From Clostridium sp. CAG:245 (lineage in GTDB: Bacteria > Bacillota > Clostridia > TANB77 > CAG-508), in NCBI GenBank assembly GCA_000435175.1, contig FR880011.1:6287-33352 (forward strand): a stretch of 27,066 nucleotides of DNA, read 5' to 3'. The translations under genes and the position numbers were made by a program. The notes beneath the pieces were generated by a model, which saw only the letters and a program-made list of their open reading frames with translations, was not told the origin of the DNA and did no database searches. The number at the start of each line of letters is the position of its first letter. Position 1 is the stretch's first letter. Positions 21,721 to 27,066 of this stretch are shown here, piece by piece.

Positions 21721-23097
21721 TTGAATAAAAATATAACTGTTGAAGAGATTTTAAAAGCCACAAATGGAACTCTTATATATGGGAATAAATTAGAAGAATG
21801 TGAGAGTTTTTCTAAGAATACAAAAGAAATTAAAGATGGAGACGTGTACATAGGCTTTAAAGGAGAGCGTTTTGATGGTGGAAAGTTTTATGAAGACGCT
21901 CTGAAAAATGGAGCGAAAGGAGCAATCATAAACAAAATTGATGGCTTAGAGATAAAGCGTTTAGAAAATAAGTTTGTTATCCAGGTTGATGATACTGTTG
22001 AAGCTGTTGGACAAATTGCAAAATTGAAGAGAGAAAAATACAATATTCCAGTAATTGCAATTACCGGAAGTGTTGGTAAAACTAGCACAAAGGATATCAT
22101 ATACAGTGTTGTTTCACAAAAATATAATGCACTAAAAACACAAGGCAATATGAATAATCATATAGGAATGCCAATGACGATTTTGGGGCTAAGAGAACAC
22201 GAGGCGCTTGTAGTAGAAATGGGAATGAACCATTTTGGAGAACTTAGTAAATTGACGGCCATTGCAAAGCCAACTATTGCTGTTATTACAAATGTTGGTA
22301 CAGCTCATATTGGAAATTTAGGTTCAAGAGAAAACATTTTAAAGGCTAAATTAGAAATACTTGAAGGCTTACAACAAGGCGGAACAGCTGTAATAAATAA
22401 TGATAACGATTTATTACATAAATGGTATTTAGAAAATAAGCAATATCAAATTGTTACATATGGAATAAATAATGATAGTTCGAATATGGCTGAAAATATA
22501 GAATATAATGAAACAGGTAGTAAATTTGTGTTAAAACCAGATAATGAGAAAATTGATGTACCTGTTGGAGGAGAAGCTTTTGTATACAATAGCTTGGCTG
22601 CTATTAGTGTGGGTAAATTATTAAACATTCCACTTGCTGAAATTAAAGAAGGAATAAAAAAGTTTGAGCTTAGCAAAATGAGACTGGATATTCAAAAAAC
22701 AGAGCAAGGTTATACAATAATAAATGACTGTTATAATGCAAATTATGATTCGATGAAATCTGCAATAGAATATTTAAAAAACATAGAAGGAAAAAGAAAA
22801 ATTGCCGTGTTAGGAGATATGCTTGAACTTGGAGAATACTCAAAAGAGTTGCATGAAAAAGTTGGACTCGAAGTTGCAAAAAATAAAATCGATATAGTAG
22901 TCACTGTTGGAAAAGAAGCTGAAAATATTGCAAGAATTGCAAAAGACAATGGAATAGAACATGTATATACTTTTGACAATAACAAGGATGCAACAGAAAA
23001 GTTGAAAAAAATAATAGCGGTTGATGATGTGGCACTTATAAAAGCATCAAATTCAATGAATTTTAAAGAAATTGTAGCAAGTTTACTACAACATTAA
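21721..23097 (+). CDS. murF: UDP-N-acetylmuramoyl-tripeptide--D-alanyl-D-alanine ligase
   Basis: A 458-aa Mur ligase. N-terminal substrate domain (ITVEEILKATNGTLI, SKNTKEIKDGDVYIGFKG), ATP-binding loop ITGSVGKTSTKD (about 114-125), the central TQGNMNNHIGMPMTIL and EMGMNHFGELSKL, and the C-terminal domain with DCYNANYDSMKSAIEYL and AVLGDMLELG. It adds D-Ala-D-Ala to UDP-MurNAc-tripeptide, completing the soluble peptidoglycan precursor. The start is TTG at 21721, supported by the family N-terminus; the AAAGGA before it is about 12 bases away, so initiation may be modest. It is 18 bp ahead of ddl, which makes its dipeptide substrate, so the two form an operon. Confidence 0.95.
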   Translation: MNKNITVEEILKATNGTLIYGNKLEECESFSKNTKEIKDGDVYIGFKGERFDGGKFYEDALKNGAKGAIINKIDGLEIKRLENKFVIQVDDTVEAVGQIAKLKREKYNIPVIAITGSVGKTSTKDIIYSVVSQKYNALKTQGNMNNHIGMPMTILGLREHEALVVEMGMNHFGELSKLTAIAKPTIAVITNVGTAHIGNLGSRENILKAKLEILEGLQQGGTAVINNDNDLLHKWYLENKQYQIVTYGINNDSSNMAENIEYNETGSKFVLKPDNEKIDVPVGGEAFVYNSLAAISVGKLLNIPLAEIKEGIKKFELSKMRLDIQKTEQGYTIINDCYNANYDSMKSAIEYLKNIEGKRKIAVLGDMLELGEYSKELHEKVGLEVAKNKIDIVVTVGKEAENIARIAKDNGIEHVYTFDNNKDATEKLKKIIAVDDVALIKASNSMNFKEIVASLLQH

Positions 23098-23115
23098 AAA
23101 CGAGGAGAGAAAACT

Positions 23116-24168
23116 ATGGAAAAAATAAAAGTTGGAGTAATATTTGGAGGACAATCTACAGAACATGATGTATCTGTTGTGTCTGGAAGCTCTGTAATAA
23201 AAAATTTAAACAAAGAAAAATATGAAATATATCCTATTTATATATCAAAAGATGGAGAATGGTTCCATTACATGAAACCAGTGCAAGACATTGAGATATT
23301 TGAAATAGGAGAGCAACCTAAAGAACTAGAGAAAATATCAAATGAGTTTGAAACGTTGAAGAAGCAAGATATAATATTTCCAGTTCTACATGGCTTGTAT
23401 GGAGAAGACGGAACTATTCAAGGTTTATTAGAATTGCTAAAAGTTCCATATGTTGGATGTAAAGTACTAGCTTCTGGAATTTGCATGGATAAGGTATATG
23501 CAAAAATGATATTCGAAAAGGCAAATATAAATCAAGCAAAAGCAGTTGTTGTAAACACTAAGAATGGCTATACATATGTAGATGAAGAGCTAAATCATAT
23601 TTCCACCACAATAGAGGAAATATGCAAAATTGTAAATGAGAAATTAAAATATCCAGTATTCGTAAAACCATCAAATTCTGGCTCGTCAGTAGGTGTAAGT
23701 AAAGCAGAAAATGATGAAGAACTAAAAAATAGTATACAAGAAGCAGCAAAATACGACAAAGAAATATTAATTGAACAAGGAATAAATGGAAAAGAGATTG
23801 AATGTGCTGTGCTTGGAATGGACGATGTAAAAGCAAGTTGTGTTGGTCAAATTTTATCAGCAGACGAATTTTATGATTACGATTCAAAATACAAAAATGC
23901 AGAGTCTAAGACAATAATTCCGGCAGACGTTTCAAAAGAAATTTCGGAAAAAATAAGAAAAACTGCAATAAAAGCGTTTAAAGCAGTTAAAGGAAGTGGC
24001 TTGGCAAGGGTCGATTTCTTTGTAGATAAAGAAACAGATGAAATTTACTTAAATGAAATAAACACAATGCCAGGTTTCACAAACATAAGCATGTATCCAA
24101 AATTGTGGGAAAATTGTGGATTAACATACTCAAAATTGCTAGATAGATTGATTGAACAAGAACTATAA
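23116..24168 (+). CDS. ddl: D-alanine--D-alanine ligase
   Basis: A 350-aa ATP-grasp enzyme with VGVIFGGQSTEHDVSVVSG at the start, FPVLHGLYGEDGTIQGLLEL, KPSNSGSSVGVSKA, and the C-terminal LNEINTMPGFTNISMYPKLW with the metal-binding Asn-Glu-Ile-Asn. It joins two D-alanines with ATP for murF directly upstream. A Tyr in YDYDSKYKNAES is consistent with D-Ala-D-Ala rather than D-Ala-D-Lac specificity (family knowledge, moderate). The ATG follows GAGGAGAG. Its stop codon lies inside a strong hairpin. Confidence 0.95.
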   Translation: MEKIKVGVIFGGQSTEHDVSVVSGSSVIKNLNKEKYEIYPIYISKDGEWFHYMKPVQDIEIFEIGEQPKELEKISNEFETLKKQDIIFPVLHGLYGEDGTIQGLLELLKVPYVGCKVLASGICMDKVYAKMIFEKANINQAKAVVVNTKNGYTYVDEELNHISTTIEEICKIVNEKLKYPVFVKPSNSGSSVGVSKAENDEELKNSIQEAAKYDKEILIEQGINGKEIECAVLGMDDVKASCVGQILSADEFYDYDSKYKNAESKTIIPADVSKEISEKIRKTAIKAFKAVKGSGLARVDFFVDKETDEIYLNEINTMPGFTNISMYPKLWENCGLTYSKLLDRLIEQEL

Positions 24169-24185
24169 AATTTGTTCTTGTTCAA
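24152..24185 (+). other. Perfect 12-bp hairpin over the ddl stop codon
   Basis: TTGAACAAGAAC (24152-24163) pairs with GTTCTTGTTCAA (24174-24185); the loop holds the end of the ddl stop codon. No U tract follows, so it is not a standard terminator; it may protect or process the mRNA between ddl and yqeK. Confidence 0.6.
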
Positions 24186-24217
24186 CTGGATTGGTGCTGA
24201 AAAGAAGGGAACAGAAA

Positions 24218-24790
24218 ATGGAACTAATTGAAAGAATAAAAAATGATCTAAAAGAAAATTTAACTGAATACAGGTACATACATTCGTTAGGAGTAATGGA
24301 AATGGCAGAAGAGCTTGCTAAAGTATACAATGTGGATGTTGAGAGTGCCAGAATTGCAGGTTTACTTCATGATATAGCAAAGGAAATGACAAAAGAGGAA
24401 AGTTTAGAATATGTTGAAAAAAATAATATAGCAATTGATGAGGTGGAAAAAATTAATGTTTCATTATTGCATGGAAAAATAGGCGCACACATTGCAAAAA
24501 CGCTATATGATGTAAGCGAGCAAATACAAAAAGCAATAGAATATCACACAGAAACAAGTCCGAACATGGACGAGCTAGCAAAAATAATATACGTGTCAGA
24601 TAAAATAGAAAGAAACAGAAAATCGGAAAAATTTGATTTAGATGCTGAACGTGAACTTGCAAGAAAAGATTTAGATGGAGCTGTTTTGTTTATAATAGAT
24701 GCAAGTATTGAAAAGTTAGTAAAAAAAGAAAAGCTAATGCATCCAACAATAGTCAAAACAAGAAATAAATTACTAATGGAAAGAATGTAA
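24218..24790 (+). CDS. YqeK-like HD-domain diadenosine tetraphosphatase
   Basis: A 190-aa HD-domain protein: His22 in YIHSLGVMEMAEELA, then AGLLHDIAKE (His51, Asp52), LLHGKIGAHIA and IEYHTE, and ASDKIE-like IYVSDKIERNR, the order of the YqeK family. YqeK hydrolyses Ap4A symmetrically to two ADP. It usually lies with nadD and rsfS; here it follows ddl alone. The start at 24218 is backed by AAGGGA; the ORF extension to 24152 runs through the ddl end and hairpin. Family is fairly sure, the exact substrate less. Confidence 0.87.
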   Translation: MELIERIKNDLKENLTEYRYIHSLGVMEMAEELAKVYNVDVESARIAGLLHDIAKEMTKEESLEYVEKNNIAIDEVEKINVSLLHGKIGAHIAKTLYDVSEQIQKAIEYHTETSPNMDELAKIIYVSDKIERNRKSEKFDLDAERELARKDLDGAVLFIIDASIEKLVKKEKLMHPTIVKTRNKLLMERM

Positions 24791-24872
24791 AATAATTTTG
24801 AAACAAATCAGAAACTTTTGTAAAAAAACTGTAATAAATGTTGCTAAAAACCTTTTAAACCTCAGCAAAGTA

Positions 24873-24881
24873 TGATATAAT
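24873..24881 (+). promoter_or_regulatory. Extended -10 promoter of the DnaJ-like gene
   Basis: TGATATAAT (24873-24881) is a full TGn-TATAAT; no good -35 is present. The leader is about 25 nt and carries GGGGGGAT before the ATG. Confidence 0.6.
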
Positions 24882-24910
24882 GCAAACACCATGAGGCGGG
24901 GGGATATCAG

Positions 24911-25816
24911 ATGATTTTCAAGGACTATTACAAAATACTAGGATTAGAAACAAATAAAGTTAGCGTAGAAGAAATAAAAATAGCATATAGAGAACAAGCA
25001 AAAAAATATCATCCAGACTTGAATGCTGGGGACAACAGATATGAAGAACGTTTAAAAGATATAAATGAAGCGTATAAGAATTTGTCTGATGCAAATACAA
25101 GAAGAAAATATGATAGAATGTGGTATTCTCGTATAGGAAGAAAAAAGAACAAAGCCACAAAACAACAAGAAGCAAAAAAGACAGCCACAAGAAGCGAGAT
25201 TTTAAATGTGTTATTTGGCATAGACCGTAATAATGATGAAAAAGAACCAGCAAAACAAAGAAAATCAAAAGTACCAGTTCAAGGTGAAGACGTTGAAACC
25301 GAAATACCAATAACAATATATGAAGGTTTTTTTGGTCAAACCAAGAAAATTTCTTTACGTACAATTAATGGTAAAATGAAAAACTTTGAAATAAATATCC
25401 CTGCTGGAATCAGAAACGGAGAAAAAGTTAGATTAATAGGTCAAGGAAAACCCGGTGAAAATGGCGGAAAAAATGGAGATTTATTAATAAGAATAAATGT
25501 TGCAGAGGACAAACAATACAAATTAGTTGGCTCTGACATTTATACAGAGCTAAACATAAGCCCTTGGGAAGCAGTTTTAGGTGCAAAAGTAGAAGTTAAC
25601 GCAATAGATGAAACCATTGGAGTTTATATACCACAAGGAATGGAGACAGGCGAAGAAATCTGTATAGAAAATAAAGGATATAAAGACAATAAAGGTGGAA
25701 GAGGAAAATTTATTATAAAAATAAAAATAATGATACCTAAGAACATAACCGAAAAAGAAAAGGAAATTTATAGGCAATTAAAGAAAGTTTCAAAATTTAA
25801 TCCACGTGAAATATAA
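24911..25816 (+). CDS. DnaJ-family co-chaperone lacking the zinc finger
   Basis: A 301-aa protein with an N-terminal J domain (residues 4-70: FKDYYKILGLETNKVSVEEI, HPD at 34-36, DINEAYKNLSDANTRRKYDR), a basic Lys/Ala/Thr-rich linker (about 75-120) and a DnaJ C-terminal substrate-binding region (ETEIPITIYEGFFGQTKKIS, GEKVRLIGQGKPGENGGKNG, ISPWEAVLGAKVEVNAID). The four CxxCxGxG zinc repeats and a clear Gly/Phe region are absent, so it is a CbpA-like, type B DnaJ. It would stimulate DnaK ATPase. It is not in a hrcA-grpE-dnaK operon, and its promoter shows no CIRCE element, so heat-shock control is not evident. Confidence 0.88.
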   Translation: MIFKDYYKILGLETNKVSVEEIKIAYREQAKKYHPDLNAGDNRYEERLKDINEAYKNLSDANTRRKYDRMWYSRIGRKKNKATKQQEAKKTATRSEILNVLFGIDRNNDEKEPAKQRKSKVPVQGEDVETEIPITIYEGFFGQTKKISLRTINGKMKNFEINIPAGIRNGEKVRLIGQGKPGENGGKNGDLLIRINVAEDKQYKLVGSDIYTELNISPWEAVLGAKVEVNAIDETIGVYIPQGMETGEEICIENKGYKDNKGGRGKFIIKIKIMIPKNITEKEKEIYRQLKKVSKFNPREI

Positions 25817-25846
25817 AACAGCACATAAAAAGGTAACATAAAAATA

Positions 25847-25875
25847 TTGACATATTCTTGAAAACAAGTTATAAT
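25847..25875 (+). promoter_or_regulatory. Consensus sigma-A promoter of the right-edge operon
   Basis: TTGACA (25847-25852), exactly 17 bp, TATAAT (25870-25875): a perfect match to consensus. The leader of about 53 nt carries AGAGGTG before the ATG at 25935. Confidence 0.85.
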
Positions 25876-25934
25876 ATAAGAGTATGCAGAAGAAAAAATA
25901 TGGAAGAAGTTTCATATAGAAAGAGGTGTAATAT

Positions 25935-26456
25935 ATGGACCAAGTACAGGGAAAACATTTTAGTATAACAGATCCACAAAATGTAAACACAGTAATTTAT
26001 CAAATTAATAAAACAGAAGGTTTGATGGAAGAAAATACACCAAAGTTTACATTGGAGAGGCTAAAATGTAGAGAAGAATTAGTAGGGCTAAATAAAAGAA
26101 AAACTTTTTTTGTTGATGCACCTAAAGATGAAGGAAACCAATTAATAATTCTATCTTTTGGACAAGATAGAGTTGTTGTTAACATGGGATTACTAAATAA
26201 AGATGAAGTTAAAATTTCGAAAAGACCTGTTCCTGTAAAGTTTAATACATTATATTCTGAACAAGAAACTGAATATAAAGATGTAAGATATACGCCAAAC
26301 TTTCAAAGACCTATTACAATAATAGATCCTGAAACAACAGAAGAAGTAAAACCAGTAGTTTATTTTGATAAAGATACAAATGAAGTTAGAGGAAAATGCA
26401 AATTAAAACCATATAAATCTTATTTCGCTTTTGAAGTAAGAGAAGATAATAATTAA
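25935..26456 (+). CDS. Unrecognised 173-aa soluble protein, first gene of the VirD4-like operon
   Basis: I do not recognise this protein. It has no signal peptide or membrane helix, so it should be cytoplasmic. The composition is charged (many Lys, Glu, Asp) and the pattern is beta-rich in the middle (NQLIILSFGQDRVVVNMGLL, RPITIIDPETTEEVKPVVYF), ending KPYKSYFAFEVRED. It contains a CREELVGLNKRKTFFVD stretch that may be a structural core. Start at 25935 follows AGAGGTG. It lies 12 bp before the next small gene and 238 bp before the VirD4-like start, all in one direction from one promoter, so a role with that ATPase is the best guess. Confidence 0.8.
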   Translation: MDQVQGKHFSITDPQNVNTVIYQINKTEGLMEENTPKFTLERLKCREELVGLNKRKTFFVDAPKDEGNQLIILSFGQDRVVVNMGLLNKDEVKISKRPVPVKFNTLYSEQETEYKDVRYTPNFQRPITIIDPETTEEVKPVVYFDKDTNEVRGKCKLKPYKSYFAFEVREDNN

Positions 26457-26468
26457 GGGGGATCTTAA

Positions 26469-26666
26469 ATGAGTAAAGATGCAAACGGACCTACAAATGG
26501 AGGTTCAAAATTTAAAGTTGTTGGTGGAACAGTAATAGCTGATGAAAAAGAAAAAACATATAAAATACCACCAGAAGAATCAATGTCTATTTCTTTACCA
26601 GAGAATGAAAATGATTATATAACTATACCATTAGTACCAAATAAAGAAATTGAACATGAAATGTAA
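26469..26666 (+). CDS. Unrecognised 65-aa acidic protein
   Basis: A small protein with no recognised domain. It has a Gly/Asn/Ser-rich start (KDANGPTNGGSKFKVVGGTV) and an acidic second half with short strands (YKIPPEESMSISLP, DYITIPLVPNKEIE). No membrane helix or cysteine. The ATG follows AAGGGGG directly after the previous stop, and the next gene starts 28 bp later, so it is translated as part of the same operon. Its position between a soluble unknown and a VirD4-like protein suggests an accessory factor (inference). Confidence 0.75.
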   Translation: MSKDANGPTNGGSKFKVVGGTVIADEKEKTYKIPPEESMSISLPENENDYITIPLVPNKEIEHEM

Positions 26667-26693
26667 TATAACATAAGAAAAGGTGATAAATAT

Positions 26694-27066
26694 ATGAGCA
26701 AAATGCAAAAAGCTTTTGAAAAGAATAAAAAATATTTAATACTATTTCTAGTACTTTGGATTGTACTAGAGATAGTATTAATTGCGCCTATGTCGGTTGC
26801 AATAGCAGAAAGTTCTGTGCAGGGCAAATTCGACTTGGCTTTTTTTATAGAAAATTTAGGAAAAGAAGTTTCAAGCTTTACAGCAATAACTAGAATTGGA
26901 AGTGCTGGAGCAGGAAGTGCCTTCGGAAAAGGAACATTATGGCTTACAATTTTGTGTTTAGTTGTTACTGCAATTGGAATCATTAAGTCAAAACCAAAGA
27001 ACAATTATGAAGATATAGAAAATGGTTCTAGTGACTGGTGTGAAGGTGGAGAACAATACAGGATTT
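26694..27066 (+). CDS. Start of a probable VirD4/TraG-type coupling protein (partial)
   Basis: The frame begins at the ATG at 26694 (AAAAGGTGAT before it) and stays open to the window edge, 124 codons. Two membrane helices are visible (about residues 14-36 and 80-97), with a Gly/Ala/Ser-rich loop between, then a cytoplasmic segment NNYEDIENGSSDWCEGGEQY. In Clostridia I recall this helix-helix-then-'ENGSSDW..GEQYR' layout from VirD4/TraG-type conjugal coupling ATPases (type IV secretory system DNA transfer family), where the Walker A motif follows shortly. The ATPase motifs lie outside the window, so the assignment is moderate. If right, a type IV secretion or conjugation locus starts here. 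Confidence 0.5.
   Translation, partial: MSKMQKAFEKNKKYLILFLVLWIVLEIVLIAPMSVAIAESSVQGKFDLAFFIENLGKEVSSFTAITRIGSAGAGSAFGKGTLWLTILCLVVTAIGIIKSKPKNNYEDIENGSSDWCEGGEQYRI

Noticed and set aside
15709..25364. Long antisense ORFs rich in Leu, Phe and His, such as those opposite ebfC (15709-16023) and dnaJ (24960-25364).
   Set aside because: They are mirror images of A-rich coding strands of well-recognised genes, with no ribosome binding sites.
1..27066. CRISPR arrays, T-boxes, known riboswitches, rRNA genes, intact insertion sequences.
   Set aside because: None could be recognised on either strand.

Overview
The window is AT-rich (intergenic DNA is close to pure A/T) and reads as the chromosome of a low-GC, endospore-forming Bacillota, most likely a member of the Clostridia. 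The evidence is a set of sporulation and germination genes (spmA, spmB, spoIIR, sleB, ypeB, a small acid-soluble spore protein), a Clostridium-type AbrB with a CxxC/CxxC ribbon, strong AGGAGG-type ribosome binding sites, frequent TTG/GTG starts and consensus sigma-A promoters. Nearly all of it is ordinary core chromosome. The right edge and a few intergenic islands look accessory.

Layout. 0-2.8 kb: rsmI, a shared terminator, abrB on the minus strand with a Spo0A-box-like operator in its leader, then spmA and spmB, which are separated by an odd 156-bp hairpin-containing spacer. 2.7-6.2 kb: a 121-bp inverted repeat, then a minus-strand run spoIIR, murA, WalJ-like metallo-hydrolase, rlmH. 6.4-10.2 kb: an unrecognised 160-aa gene behind a strong promoter, a UAP1-like sugar-1-phosphate uridylyltransferase and a phospho-sugar mutase. 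10.2-11.7 kb: a TtcA-like tRNA thiolase and a ParE/Phd-type toxin-antitoxin pair. 11.8-13.9 kb: tRNA-Arg(CCU)-tadA, dtd, then tRNA-Ser(CGA) directly followed by a membrane-anchored unknown. 13.9-16.7 kb: SRP RNA, dnaX, ybaB/ebfC, recR, a classic replication-repair cluster. 16.7-20.3 kb: a UgtP-like glycolipid glucosyltransferase on the minus strand, then sleB-ypeB-ssp. 20.3-21.6 kb: two minus-strand envelope proteins, the second apparently truncated at a GGGACGTCCC palindrome. 21.7-25.8 kb: murF, ddl, yqeK-like, and a zinc-finger-less DnaJ. 25.8 kb to the end: a new transcription unit with a perfect sigma-A promoter, two unrecognised small proteins and the start of a probable VirD4-type coupling protein.

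How the genes work together. MurA, MurF and Ddl belong to peptidoglycan precursor synthesis. Phospho-sugar mutase, uridylyltransferase and the UgtP-like enzyme could together supply and use UDP-sugars for glycolipid anchors (inference). SpoIIR, SpmA/B, SASP, SleB and YpeB span sporulation from engulfment signalling to cortex lysis at germination. RsmI, RlmH, TtcA, TadA and Dtd serve rRNA/tRNA modification and quality control.

The items most worth a second look are the right-edge operon leading into a secretion-type ATPase, the 121-bp inverted repeat with a GC-rich core, the truncated carbohydrate-binding protein at a palindrome, the Spo0A-like operator on abrB, the long hairpin in front of sleB and the unknown 160-aa gene next to spoIIR. 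No complete undescribed system is visible inside the window. If there is one, the right edge is the best candidate, and most of it would lie outside.
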